From the NCBI GenBank assembly GCA_963712595.1, contig CAVQIM010000001.1:930001-994000 (forward strand): a stretch of 64,000 nt of DNA. The letters are read 5' to 3'. The notes beneath the pieces were generated by a model. It was not told where the DNA came from, ran no database searches, and saw nothing but the letters and a program-made list of their open reading frames with translations. The translations under genes were made by a program, and so were the position numbers. The DNA comes from VRUE01 sp963712595 (GTDB taxonomy: Bacteria > Actinomycetota > Thermoleophilia > Solirubrobacterales > 70-9). This document shows positions 50,651-59,616 of the stretch, in pieces; the first letter of the stretch is position 1; every line of letters starts with the position of its first letter.

Positions 50651-51048
50651 TCCGAGCCCGTGGAAAAGCGCAACACTCGCCCGGCGACACAATCGATGAT
50701 CGCGTCAGAGTTCTGGAGCGTGGGGCGCAGGGCTATTCATGCTTGGGACGATCCTTAGCGTTCTCGGCAATGTCCTCTGAGCCGCTTCCTCAAGATCTGG
50801 TTTTGGCTCAGAGAATTGACATTTGTGTAGCCACACGTGTCAACTGCCTCCTTAGCGTCGCGGCATGGCCTGGCCACCACAGGTTGGAGAGCCACTGTCC
50901 GATCGGGCGGAGGTCATCGGCGTTCGGACAAAGCTCGTCCGTTACTCACTAGACGTGACACATGAGGATGGAGGCCCGAAGGCACGAGGACCGCGGGCGC
51001 CCATCTCGGCTTGTGAGCGCCTTTCCCAGACCCTAGACTGGAGGATCG
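50651..51048. other. Intergenic stretch with one small hairpin
   Basis: No convincing gene. At 50816-50843 TTGACA and TGTCAA flank an inner GTGT-AGCC-ACAC stem, which could be a hairpin or a regulator site. The sequence is lower in G+C than its flanks. The region continues the decayed area after the pseudogene. Confidence 0.45.
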
Positions 51049-51273
51049 ATGGCAATCGTCAAAGAAGCAATCGGGGAACACGACTTCATCGAGTTGCTCG
51101 ATGCGACTGGAAGATGGCCAGCGGGCGTGCGAGGGACGGTCGTGAGCGACTACGGAGACGTCAAGCTGGTCGAGATATCCGATCAGCGGGGCGTTGCGCT
51201 GGATTTCATTCAGGTTCCCGAGGCCAGGCTGAAGCTGGTCGCAAAGCACCGCACAGCCGACGCTAGGGCTTGA
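51049..51273 (+). CDS. DUF4926-like small protein
   Basis: 74 aa. IGEHDFIELLDATGRWPAGV, RGTVVSDYGDVKLVEISD and a short C-terminal strand match the compact SH3-like DUF4926 family, often found near toxin-antitoxin or phage genes elsewhere. No partner is visible here. Its end overlaps the convergent multicopper oxidase gene by 11 nt. Confidence 0.65.
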   Translation: MAIVKEAIGEHDFIELLDATGRWPAGVRGTVVSDYGDVKLVEISDQRGVALDFIQVPEARLKLVAKHRTADARA

Positions 51274-52828
51274 CCACCTCGAACTGGGCCATCAGGCCGT
51301 GGTCCTCGTGGTCGAGCATGTGGCAGTGGATGACGAACTTGCCGGTGTAGTCGGCGAAGTGGCCGGCGACGAGGATGCGTTCGCGGGGGTAGACGAGGAA
51401 GGACTCCTTTAGGCAGTCTTCCCAGGGTGGCGGCGGCCTGCCGTTGCGGGAGAGCAAATACCAGTCGGTCAGATGCATGTGCATCACGTGGGCGACGTCG
51501 GTGCGGTTGACGATCTCCCAGGTCTCGGTCGTGCCCAGCTTCGGGCGCGCATCGGCGTGGGCGGGGTTGAAGGTGCGGCCGTTGATCAGCCAGGTGGTCT
51601 TGAACAGCCCGCCGATCGAGATCTCCCAGGTTCGATCGGGCTTAGCGGAGACGTGCTTCGTCCATCCCGGCAATGGCCGCAGCTTGCGGGGCACCCGGGT
51701 GCGGTCGGGCAGGCGGCGGGAGTCGACGCGGAACTGCATCAGGGCGCCGACGTAGGCGTGGGCGCCGAGCGGATTGCGAGCTCCGTGGCGTGGTCCGCTG
51801 CGCAGCTCGACCTGCTCTCCCGCGGCAGAGGCGAAGTCGACCACCAGCTCCGCTCGCTCTGCTGGCCCCAACATCACCTCCCGCCTGCGCACCGGCCTCG
51901 GCATCAAGCCACTGTCGGTCCCGATCTGGATCAGCGGCGCGCCGTTTGAGAGGAAGAGGTTGTAGGAGCGGAAGTGGGAGGCGTTGAGCACGCGCAGGCG
52001 GTAGCGCTGCGCGGTCACCCGGTGGTGGGGCATGTGGGCCCCGTTGACGAGGATCGTGTGGGCGCTGATCCCGTCTGCCGGGGGGCGGCGGCTCGTGAAC
52101 GGGTCGGTGAGCTGATTGTGACGGTCGAAGGAACGGTCGCAGATCATCAAGGGCAGGTCGCGCTCTCCCCCCGGCAGGGGCAAGCCCTGCTCCAGCCCGT
52201 CGTCGACGATCCACATCCCCGCCAGCCCCCGCCAGACGTTGCGCGCCGTGTGGTCGAGGCGGTGGTCGTGGTACCACTGGAAGGCGGCACGCTCAGGGCG
52301 CCCGTCCTCCATCAGGTCGTAGACGTAGGTGCGCCTGCCGCCGGGCGCGAGCAGCAGGTCGTTGCCGGACTCCCGTGCCGAGAGCCCGCTCGGGATGCGG
52401 CAGTAGGCGGAGCGCTCGTAGGAATGGGTCAGCCCTCCGGGCTGGCCGTCGAACTGCGTGCGGTTGTGCCCTCCGTGCAGGTGGACCGTCAGCTCACCCG
52501 CCGAGCCCGGCAGCAAGTGGTGGAAGGTGACCTCGGTGCGATGGCCGGCGGGCCGGCGGATCGTCGGGCCCGGGAACGTCCCACCGTAGGTCCACATCCT
52601 CGTCCTGCGCCCGGGCAGGACCTGGACCTCCGCCTCGCGGATCGGGATCTCCAGGCGGTCGCCGGTTAGAACCGGCGGGATCGGCAGGCGAGCGCGGAAG
52701 GGCGGTGCCGAAACCCGCCGCGCGGACCGCTCGTCCAGCCGCAGCAGAGCACCCGGGCGCACGCCGAGCGGCAGCGCCGTCGCAAGCGCGCCACCGCCGA
52801 GGGCGCCGAGGAAGGCTCGGCGCCCCAG
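51263..52828 (-). CDS. Tat-exported multicopper oxidase
   Basis: Three-domain laccase/CueO-type oxidase. Copper motifs: HLHGGHN, WYHDHRLDHT, HVMHMHLTDW and HCHMLDHEDHGLM. In frame upstream of the first standard start (GTG 52762) is a twin-arginine signal, GRRAFLGALGGGALATALPL. Completing it requires a non-standard start, for example CTG at 52828; between there and the preceding in-frame TAG (52864-52862) there is no ATG, GTG or TTG. With CTG the protein is 521 aa. It oxidises phenols or metal ions with O2. It follows a cupredoxin gene whose product could donate electrons. Confidence 0.85.
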   Translation of the reverse strand: MGRRAFLGALGGGALATALPLGVRPGALLRLDERSARRVSAPPFRARLPIPPVLTGDRLEIPIREAEVQVLPGRRTRMWTYGGTFPGPTIRRPAGHRTEVTFHHLLPGSAGELTVHLHGGHNRTQFDGQPGGLTHSYERSAYCRIPSGLSARESGNDLLLAPGGRRTYVYDLMEDGRPERAAFQWYHDHRLDHTARNVWRGLAGMWIVDDGLEQGLPLPGGERDLPLMICDRSFDRHNQLTDPFTSRRPPADGISAHTILVNGAHMPHHRVTAQRYRLRVLNASHFRSYNLFLSNGAPLIQIGTDSGLMPRPVRRREVMLGPAERAELVVDFASAAGEQVELRSGPRHGARNPLGAHAYVGALMQFRVDSRRLPDRTRVPRKLRPLPGWTKHVSAKPDRTWEISIGGLFKTTWLINGRTFNPAHADARPKLGTTETWEIVNRTDVAHVMHMHLTDWYLLSRNGRPPPPWEDCLKESFLVYPRERILVAGHFADYTGKFVIHCHMLDHEDHGLMAQFEVVKP

Positions 52829-52861
52829 GCGTGGCGAATCTGAGGACTCTCCAGCCGTGCT

Positions 52862-53443
52862 CTAGCTGCCAGCCGGCGGGGGCAGAACTTCGATCGAGCC
52901 GTGCATCCAGGGATGGATGGCGCAGAGGAAGTAGATCGTCGTTCCGGCGGCCGCGGTCACTTTCTGGCCGAAGGAGGTCCCCGGTTTTTCGCCGGTGAAC
53001 CAGGAGTCGCCCTTCTTGGTCAGGCTTCCCATCGTATCCCAGCCTTCGAGACCGGCTTCGGCGGGGTTCTCTTTGACGGGACCGTTGCCTTTGACCCCGT
53101 GCCAGGCGGCGATCGACTTGCAGATGTGTTTCGGCGTGAAGCAGAGCTGCCGCGCTTTCGGGGTTTTCGGGATCGAGCCCTTCGTCACCAGCGAAAAGGT
53201 GTGGGGCCCGACTCGGTGCGGGTTGGTCTGATTGAGGATCGTGAGGTCTTCGCCGCTGACGATCGTCTTTGGCGCCTCGAAGCGCAGGCCGGCTTTGCCG
53301 TCCTCGATGAAGACCGTGTTGGCGCTCGATTCCCCAGCCGCGCCGCTGGCGAGAGAAGGGACGAGGATGAGCGAAGCCACCAGGCCGATCGCAATCGCGA
53401 TCGAGGCCCGGACCGGCGTCGCGGGGGAAAGACGCTGCTTCAA
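52862..53443 (-). CDS. Cupredoxin-domain exported protein
   Basis: 193 aa from a TTG at 53443, chosen because AAGGAG lies 5 nt before it. The signal peptide is SIAIAIGLVASLILVPSLAS. The cupredoxin domain has an early ligand in NPHRVGPHTFSLV and the closing CAIHPWMHGSIEV (Cys, His, Met). A long insert between the strands contains two Cys (LCFTPKHICKSIAAW) that could form a disulfide. Encoded just upstream of the multicopper oxidase with its stop in the same frame; the two probably form an electron-transfer pair. Confidence 0.86.
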   Translation of the reverse strand: MKQRLSPATPVRASIAIAIGLVASLILVPSLASGAAGESSANTVFIEDGKAGLRFEAPKTIVSGEDLTILNQTNPHRVGPHTFSLVTKGSIPKTPKARQLCFTPKHICKSIAAWHGVKGNGPVKENPAEAGLEGWDTMGSLTKKGDSWFTGEKPGTSFGQKVTAAAGTTIYFLCAIHPWMHGSIEVLPPPAGS

Positions 53444-53535
53444 GTTGTCTCCTTTTTCGGCGCCCTGCCTCTGGCGCACCTGGACGAATAGACGAAAAAA
53501 GCTATCGGGGAAGGCCCGGGCGATCAAGTGCGAAC

Positions 53536-55104
53536 ATGCCGCCGATGCCCGAGAGCAAGCGAGAGGACCTCGCCGAGGTCCAGGAGCGCCGCGCCCTCAC
53601 CCACGATGAGGCGCGCTCCGAAGCGGTCGAGCGGCGCCACGCCGCGGGCGGCCGCATGGCGCGGGAGAACATCGATGACCTCGTCGATCCCGGCTCCTTC
53701 GTCGAGTACGGCCGCTTCGCGATCGCCGCGCAGCGCGGGCGGCGCGAGCTGCAGGAGCTGATCGAGCGCACACCCGCCGACGGGCTGGTCGCTGGGACCG
53801 CGCGGATCAACGGCGATCTCTTCGGCGAGCGCGCTGCCTGCGCCGTGCTCTCCTACGACTACACGGTCCTCGCCGGCACCCAGGGCGCCCTCGGCCACCG
53901 CAAGAAGGACCGCCTCTTCGAGCTGATCGAACGCATGCGGCTGCCCACGGTCTTCTTCGCCGAGGGCGGGGGCGGTCGCCCTGGCGACACCGACTATCCG
54001 GTCGTCTCGGCGCTCGACACCCGGGCCTTTGCGCTCTGGGCCCGCCTCTCGGGGCTGGCGCCGCGGATCGCCGTGGTCGCCGGGCGCTGCTTCGCCGGCA
54101 ACGCCGTGATCGCCGGCTGCGCCGACCTGATCGTCGCGACGGAGAACGCCTCCCTGGGGATGGGCGGTCCGGCGATGATCGAGGGCGGCGGCCTGGGCAA
54201 GGTCGACCCCGACGAGGTCGGCCCGATCTCGATGCAGGCCGACAACGGCGTGGTCGACCTCGTCGTCGCCGACGAGCGAGCCGCGACGGCGGCGACCAGG
54301 CAGCTGCTCGGCTACTTCCAGGGTGCAGCCCCGCCCGGCTCCACTCCCGACCAGAGCGCCCTGCGCGACGCCGTGCCCGAGCGCCAGCGTCGCGCCTACG
54401 CGGTGCAGCCGATCCTCGAGACGCTGTCCGACGAGGGCTCGATCACCTTCCTGCGCGAGCGCTTTGCGCCGGAGATGGTCACCGCCCTCGCTCGCATCGA
54501 AGGCCGGCCGCTGGGCGTGATCGCCAACGACACCCGGCACATGGCGGGCGCGATCACCAGCGACGCAGCCGACAAGGCGTCGCGCTTCCTGCAGCTCTGC
54601 GACGCCTTCGGCCTGCCGGTCGTCTCGCTGGTGGACACGCCGGGGATGATGGTCGGCCCCGAGGCCGAGGCCACCGGCCTCGTCCGCCACGCCTCCCGCC
54701 TGCTGCTCGCCGGCGCAGCACTGCGCGTCCCCCTCGTCGCCGTGATCCTGCGACGCGGCTACGGCCTCGGCGCCCAGGCGATGACTGGCGGCAGCTTGCA
54801 CGAGCCGCTGCTGACGCTCGCCTGGCCCTCGGCCCACCTCGGGCCGATGGGCCTGGAAGGGGCGGTAAGGCTGGCGTTGCGCAAGGAGCTGGAGGAGATC
54901 GCCGACGAGGCGGAGCGCGAGCAACGGGTCAGCGACCTAACCGCCGCCGCCGAGGCGAACGCGAGAGCGCTCAATGCCGCCGCCCTCTTCGAGATCGACG
55001 ACGTGATCGACCCGGCCGAGACGCGATCGCTGATCGCCTCGACCCTCGCCGCCGCTCAGCACCGCGATCCCGGGCACGAGCACCGCTACATAGACGCCTG
55101 GTAG
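53536..55104 (+). CDS. Acyl-CoA carboxylase beta (carboxyltransferase) subunit
   Basis: 522 aa. It transfers carboxyl from biotin to an acyl-CoA (acetyl-, propionyl- or related). The N-domain holds VAGTARINGDLFGERAACAV and VLAGTQGALGHRKKDR. The C-domain holds LVDTPGMMVGPEAEATGLV and VILRRGYGLGAQAMTGGS. No alpha (biotin carboxylase) subunit is adjacent. Alternative starts are the ATGs at 53536 and 53545. Confidence 0.9.
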   Translation: MPPMPESKREDLAEVQERRALTHDEARSEAVERRHAAGGRMARENIDDLVDPGSFVEYGRFAIAAQRGRRELQELIERTPADGLVAGTARINGDLFGERAACAVLSYDYTVLAGTQGALGHRKKDRLFELIERMRLPTVFFAEGGGGRPGDTDYPVVSALDTRAFALWARLSGLAPRIAVVAGRCFAGNAVIAGCADLIVATENASLGMGGPAMIEGGGLGKVDPDEVGPISMQADNGVVDLVVADERAATAATRQLLGYFQGAAPPGSTPDQSALRDAVPERQRRAYAVQPILETLSDEGSITFLRERFAPEMVTALARIEGRPLGVIANDTRHMAGAITSDAADKASRFLQLCDAFGLPVVSLVDTPGMMVGPEAEATGLVRHASRLLLAGAALRVPLVAVILRRGYGLGAQAMTGGSLHEPLLTLAWPSAHLGPMGLEGAVRLALRKELEEIADEAEREQRVSDLTAAAEANARALNAAALFEIDDVIDPAETRSLIASTLAAAQHRDPGHEHRYIDAW

Positions 55105-55129
55105 TCAGGACACGCAGCCGACGCCAGGC

Positions 55130-55639
55130 TCAAGCAAGGCCCTCGAACTCGTACTCGCGCAGGAAGCCCTCGAAGAGGCGGCGGTGAGCCTGCTCGTCGT
55201 GAAGGATCTCGATCGCCATGTCCTGGGTGACGGGATCGACCTCGTCGGTCTCGGTGACGATCCGCGTGTAGTGCTCGATCGCGCCGGTCTCGGCCTTGAT
55301 CACGCCACGGATCACGTGAACGACGTCGGTCTGCTCCTCGGGCGGCTGCAGGTAGGCCTGCTCGGCACTGAATCCCTCCGAGCCGGGCACCACGCCGTAG
55401 AGCTCCTTGATCCGGCTGGCAAAGCGGCGCGCATGGCCCAACTCGTCCTCGACCTCCTGCGTCAGCGATTGCTTGATCTCCTGCGCCCGAACGCCGTCGA
55501 GGTTGACCGAGGCCGCGAGGTAGCTCATCACCGTCTCGATCTCCATCCAGTACGCCTTCGCCAGCAGCTCGATCACATGCTCACGGATCTCGGCGCTGGC
55601 GCCATCGAAGATGCCCTTGCTGGTGCCGATCGTCTCCAT
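55130..55639 (-). CDS. Ferritin-like domain protein
   Basis: 169 aa from the ATG at 55639, preceded by GGAGGAAG. A four-helix bundle with diiron-type ligands: ELLAKAYWMEIETVMSYLAA, QEVEDELGHARRFASRI, VIKAETGAIEHYTRIVTETD and IEILHDEQAHRRLFEGFL. These carry the E-x6-Y and EEx2H-like patterns of bacterioferritin relatives. Iron storage or oxidative protection is likely. Convergent with the carboxylase gene. Confidence 0.85.
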   Translation of the reverse strand: METIGTSKGIFDGASAEIREHVIELLAKAYWMEIETVMSYLAASVNLDGVRAQEIKQSLTQEVEDELGHARRFASRIKELYGVVPGSEGFSAEQAYLQPPEEQTDVVHVIRGVIKAETGAIEHYTRIVTETDEVDPVTQDMAIEILHDEQAHRRLFEGFLREYEFEGLA

Positions 55640-55757
55640 CGCTTCCTCCACCCTTCTCGAGACTTTGCGTGCCCAGCCAATACCCGGACGCGCGCCCGGC
55701 AATCGCCGCGATTACCATAAGCTCGTTGGACCCGACATCCACCCAGGGGGGAACCTG

Positions 55758-56105
55758 ATGTCCAGCGAGCAGCGCGACATCGCCGACGGCACGCTCGTCG
55801 TACGTACCGCCAAGGACGGCAACACCCACGTGATCTCCCTCTGCGGCGAGCTCGACCTCGCCAACGCGGGCACGGCGGAGTCGGCCCTCGAGGCCTCTCT
55901 CAACGCAGACGGCGCAAAGGTCGTCGTCGACATGCGCGAGCTGGAGTTCATCGACTCGACCGGCATCGCCCTGCTGGTCGCTGCCCTTGGGCACAACGAC
56001 AACGGAGAACGGGTCCGCTTCGTCCCCAGCGCCTCTCCCGCCGTTATCCGTGTGCTCGAGCTGACCGGCCTGGCCGAGCGCCTCCCCCGCGCTGAAGTCT
56101 CTTAA
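55758..56105 (+). CDS. STAS-domain anti-sigma factor antagonist
   Basis: 115 aa from the ATG at 55758, preceded by AGGGGGGAA. The STAS fold includes VISLCGELDLANAGTAESAL and the phosphorylatable Ser in LEFIDSTGIALLVAALG. In this class phosphorylation by an RsbW-type kinase controls binding. No kinase or cognate sigma factor is adjacent. It probably acts in a general stress cascade encoded elsewhere. Confidence 0.88.
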   Translation: MSSEQRDIADGTLVVRTAKDGNTHVISLCGELDLANAGTAESALEASLNADGAKVVVDMRELEFIDSTGIALLVAALGHNDNGERVRFVPSASPAVIRVLELTGLAERLPRAEVS

Positions 56106-56119
56106 CCGCCAGCCGGCAA

Positions 56120-56614
56120 TTGCCTTTTGTCGACTCCTACCTGTGGCGGTTGCGCCAGGCGGTGGGCAATGAGCTCGTCCTGATTCCCGGGGCAATGGTC
56201 GCGCTCCAGCGAGACGACGGCCAGGTGCTCTTCACCAAGCGCGCGGACGACGGGTCCTGGTGCCTCCCCGCCGGCGCCGCCGAGGTCGGCGGCAGCTTCG
56301 CCCAGACGGCGATCGACGAGCTAGCCGAGGAGGCCGGAGTCGACGTCGCCAGGGAGGACCTCGTTCCCTTCGCCTCGCTCTCCGAAGCGAACGAGCACAC
56401 GATCCGCTATCCGAACGGCGACGTCACCCATTGCTTCGCGATCTGTTTCCTCGCGAAGAGGTGGCGTGGCGATCCGCGACCCGATCACGATGAGTCGACC
56501 GCGGTGAGGTTCGCAGCGCTGGGCTCGGCCCCCGAGCCCCTCCACCCACCGACCGCCCGCGCGCTCGATCTCCTGCAGGCCTACCTCGATACCGGCGCGT
56601 TCCAGCTGCGCTAG
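56120..56614 (+). CDS. NUDIX hydrolase
   Basis: 164 aa from a TTG. The Nudix box reads GAAEVGGSFAQTAIDELAEE AG; the usual Arg of the REUxEE core is Asp here, while both glutamates remain. The N-terminus (MPFVDSYLWRLRQAVGNELV LIPG) is of the group often annotated as ADP-ribose or dNTP hydrolases. Loss of the Arg salt bridge may be tolerated. Substrate unknown. Confidence 0.85.
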   Translation: MPFVDSYLWRLRQAVGNELVLIPGAMVALQRDDGQVLFTKRADDGSWCLPAGAAEVGGSFAQTAIDELAEEAGVDVAREDLVPFASLSEANEHTIRYPNGDVTHCFAICFLAKRWRGDPRPDHDESTAVRFAALGSAPEPLHPPTARALDLLQAYLDTGAFQLR

Positions 56615-56628
56615 AGGGCTCCGGGGCC

Positions 56629-57396
56629 CTACGCGCGCAGCTTGTAGCCGCGGGAGAAGAGGCGCAGGTTGACGGCGAAGATTGCCGCTGTCGCCCCCGC
56701 CAGGGCGAGCATCGAGAGGGGGATGCTGACTTCGGTGAAGCCGACGAAGCCGTAGCGGACCAGGTTGATCATGTAGTAGATCGGGTTGAAGTGGGTGAGG
56801 GTCTCGAACGGCTGCGGCAGCAGGGTCGCCGAGTAGAAGACGCCGCCGAGGAAGATCAGCGGCGTCAGGACGAAGGTCTGGACGAAGGCGACGTCGTCGA
56901 ACTGCTCTGCCCGCACCCCGGTCAGCACCCCGAGCTGGGAGAAGAAGAAGCCGACGAGGAACAGCGAGGGGATCAGCACCAGGACGTGGTCGACCGGGAG
57001 GTCGACGAGCAACGAGGCGACGATAAAGGTCAGCCCCGCCACGATCAGCCCCCGCATGAAGCCACCGAAGGTGAAGGCGAGCAGCAGCTCCAGAGGAGAA
57101 GCCGGCGAGGAGAGCTGGTCCTGAATCGCCCCCTGGAACTTCTGCTGCAGGATCGAGGAGGAGTTGTTGGCGAAGGAGTTGATCGAGAAGGACATCATGA
57201 TCAGCCCGGGGATGACGAAGACGACGTAGTCGATCCCGTGCAGCTGTTTGATCCGCGAGCCGAGCGCGGCGCCGAAGACCGAGATGTAGAGGAAGGTTTC
57301 CAGCAGCGGCGCACCCAGCGTCTGCTTCTTGATCTTCATGAAGCGGTTGACCTCACGGCGCCAGAGCGTCGCGAAGCGGATTTGGGCGGCGCTCAC
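56629..57396 (-). CDS. ABC-2 type transporter permease
   Basis: 255 aa with six hydrophobic helices, ABC-2 family (FKGAIQDQLSSPASPLELLL-type amphipathic segment: FQGAIQDQLSSPASPLELL). It overlaps the ATPase gene by 4 nt. With it, it should form a lipid, drug or polysaccharide exporter of the DrrAB type. Confidence 0.9.
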   Translation of the reverse strand: MSAAQIRFATLWRREVNRFMKIKKQTLGAPLLETFLYISVFGAALGSRIKQLHGIDYVVFVIPGLIMMSFSINSFANNSSSILQQKFQGAIQDQLSSPASPLELLLAFTFGGFMRGLIVAGLTFIVASLLVDLPVDHVLVLIPSLFLVGFFFSQLGVLTGVRAEQFDDVAFVQTFVLTPLIFLGGVFYSATLLPQPFETLTHFNPIYYMINLVRYGFVGFTEVSIPLSMLALAGATAAIFAVNLRLFSRGYKLRA

Positions 57397-58160
57397 GACA
57401 CGGCCTCGATCTTGGAGCGCGAGAGCTCGTTGCGCCCGACCAGCGCCAGGTAGGCGTCCTCGAGGTTGGCGACGCCGTAGCGGGCGGCCAGCTCGGTGCT
57501 CGTCCCCTCGCCGACGATCTGGCCGTCGTTGATGAAGGCGATCCGGTCGCAGAGCTGCTCCGCCTCCTCCAGGTAATGGGTGGTGAGCAAGATCGTCGTC
57601 CCCTCTTGGTTGATCCGCTGCATGTAATGCCAGAGCTCGAGGCGCAGCTCGACGTCGACGCCGGCGGTCGGCTCGTCGAGGATCAGCAGCCGCGGTCGGT
57701 GCATCATCGCCCGGGCGAGGATCAGCCGCCGCTTCATCCCACCGGAAAGGGTGCGCGTGCGTTCGTCGGCCTTCTCGGTCAGGGAGAAGGTCTCCAGCAG
57801 CTCCCGGGTCCGCTCGCGCCGTTCGCGCTTGGGCATGCCGAAGTAGCCGGCGTGGTAGTCGAGCGTCTCCTCGACGGTAAGGAACCAGTCGAGGTTCAGC
57901 TCCTGGGGCGCGAGGCCGACCGCCTGCCGCGCCTCGCCGTAGTGGTCGATCGCGTCGTGGCCGAAGACCGCGATCGACCCCCCGGTCGGCTGCGCCAGCC
58001 CGGTCGCGCAGTGGATCAGCGTCGACTTGCCGGCCCCGTTCGGGCCCAGGAGGCCGAACAGCTCCCCAGGCGCGATCTCGAGCGAGACTCCGCGCAGCGC
58101 CTCCACCCCGGTCGGGTAGCGCTTGACCAGATTCTCTATCTGCAGGGCTCTGTCGCTCAC
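57393..58160 (-). CDS. ABC transporter ATP-binding protein
   Basis: 255 aa. Walker A GPNGAGKST, signature LSGGMKRRL and Walker B LLILDEPTAGVD are all present, with the switch His in LLTTHYLEEAE. It belongs to the DrrA/NodI group and drives the adjacent ABC-2 permease. It is the first gene of the two. Confidence 0.94.
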   Translation of the reverse strand: MSDRALQIENLVKRYPTGVEALRGVSLEIAPGELFGLLGPNGAGKSTLIHCATGLAQPTGGSIAVFGHDAIDHYGEARQAVGLAPQELNLDWFLTVEETLDYHAGYFGMPKRERRERTRELLETFSLTEKADERTRTLSGGMKRRLILARAMMHRPRLLILDEPTAGVDVELRLELWHYMQRINQEGTTILLTTHYLEEAEQLCDRIAFINDGQIVGEGTSTELAARYGVANLEDAYLALVGRNELSRSKIEAVS

Positions 58161-58213
58161 GGCGGCGCTAACCGTAGTCGAGCGGACACCTCGGCCCGTT
58201 ACGAGGAGACGGT

Positions 58214-59062
58214 CTAGCGATTCCGGATGGCCCGAACCAGCTGCTGGTTGAGCAGGCGCATGGTCAGCTCATAAGGCAGCGCGAACTTGCGCTGGAACCA
58301 GTAGCCGATGCGGATGTCGGCGGAGGTGAAGACCATGTAGCGGTTCTTCTCGATGCCCTCGACGATCCTCTCGGCGACCCGCTCCGGGCTGACGGCGTGC
58401 CGCTCGAAGCGCGCGTTCAGCTTGCGCATCGCCGGCGTATCGCGATCGACGCCGGCAATCTGCATGGTCTGCACCAGCGGCGTCCTCACCCCGCCCGGGC
58501 AGACGAGGCTGACGCCGATCCGGTACCGCTGCAGGTCGAATCGCAGCACCTCCGACACCCCGCGCAGGCCGAACTTGCTGGCGCTGTAGGCGGCGTGCCA
58601 GGGAAGCCCGAAGAGGCCCGCGGCCGAGGAGACGTTGACGATGTGCCCGCCGCGGCGCGCCTCGATCATCGGCGGTACGAAGCATTCGAGCACGCTGACC
58701 GGGCCCATCAGGTTGACCGCGATCATTTTCTCCCAGTCCGAGCGTTCCAGCCGGTCGATCGACCCCCAGGTCGAGACCCCGGCGACGTTCATCACCACAT
58801 CCATGCTGGCGTGAGCCGCATGGATCTCGTCCGCCATCGCGACGACGGCCTCGTGGTCGGCGATGTCGGCCGCGCGCAGGTAGCTCACCGTCCCGCCCGC
58901 CCGCCGGACCTCCTCGGCGACGCGCTCCAGTCCCTCTCCGTCAATGTCGGTGAGGAAGAGATCGGCGCCGCGGGCGGCCGATGCGATGGCGGTCGCCCGC
59001 CCGATCCCACTTGCCGCGCCGGTGATCAAGCAGCGCTTGTCGCGAAGGTCGCCGATGCTCAT
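58214..59062 (-). CDS. SDR family oxidoreductase
   Basis: 282 aa. TGAASGIGRA cofactor motif, NVAGVSTWG, catalytic Ser in NVSSAAGLFG and YSASK. The C-terminal stretch of about 60 residues (FTSADIRIGYWFQRKFALPY) is hydrophobic and typical of SDRs acting on lipidic substrates. It overlaps the carboxymuconolactone decarboxylase-like gene by 4 nt. Confidence 0.9.
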   Translation of the reverse strand: MSIGDLRDKRCLITGAASGIGRATAIASAARGADLFLTDIDGEGLERVAEEVRRAGGTVSYLRAADIADHEAVVAMADEIHAAHASMDVVMNVAGVSTWGSIDRLERSDWEKMIAVNLMGPVSVLECFVPPMIEARRGGHIVNVSSAAGLFGLPWHAAYSASKFGLRGVSEVLRFDLQRYRIGVSLVCPGGVRTPLVQTMQIAGVDRDTPAMRKLNARFERHAVSPERVAERIVEGIEKNRYMVFTSADIRIGYWFQRKFALPYELTMRLLNQQLVRAIRNR

Positions 59063-59616
59063 AGTCGCGAGGGGAAGTCGGGCTCGACCTGGAGCGAGTT
59101 CAGGGTCATCGCCAGCATCTCGTAGTGGCCGATCAGCATGCAGAGCTCGATCAGCAGCACGTCGTCGAACGCCTGGCTCAACTGCCCCCAGAGCTCGTCG
59201 CCGATCCTGCCGCTGGCGTGCATCTCATCGGCAGCGCTCAGCAGCAGCATCTGCCGCTCGGACCAGCCGGGAACACCCGGGCCCTGGCGCACGCGGGCGA
59301 TCTCCTCGTCGCTGAGGCCGGCGCGACGGCCGATCCGCTCGTGCTGGCTCCACTCGTATTCGCTGCCGCTGTTGTGGGCGACCCGCAGGATCACCAGCTC
59401 GGTCTCCTCGCGCGGCAGCTTGCCCCGGGGCATCAGAGCGCCGGCGAACCAGAGCCAGCGGCGGAAGAGGCTGCGATGGCGGCCGAGCGTGGTGAAGATG
59501 TGCGGCGGCTGGCCACGGGTGGCGAGCCCGGCCAGCTTCGCGATGCCGAAGTTGAGCAGGCCGAGCTGGCGCCGGTCGCCCGGGACGATGCGAGGCCTGC
59601 CTCCACCCTCCGTCAA
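59059..59616 (-). CDS. Carboxymuconolactone decarboxylase-like protein
   Basis: 185 aa helical AhpD/CMD fold. The core is LPREETELVILRVAHNSGSE, then YEWSQHERIGRRAGLSDEEI. The Cys-x2-Cys of AhpD peroxidase relatives is absent (SGSEYEWSQH), so a redox role is unlikely and it belongs to the Cys-free branch. It is coupled by 4-nt overlaps to the VOC gene before it and the SDR after it. Confidence 0.87.
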   Translation of the reverse strand: MTEGGGRPRIVPGDRRQLGLLNFGIAKLAGLATRGQPPHIFTTLGRHRSLFRRWLWFAGALMPRGKLPREETELVILRVAHNSGSEYEWSQHERIGRRAGLSDEEIARVRQGPGVPGWSERQMLLLSAADEMHASGRIGDELWGQLSQAFDDVLLIELCMLIGHYEMLAMTLNSLQVEPDFPSRL

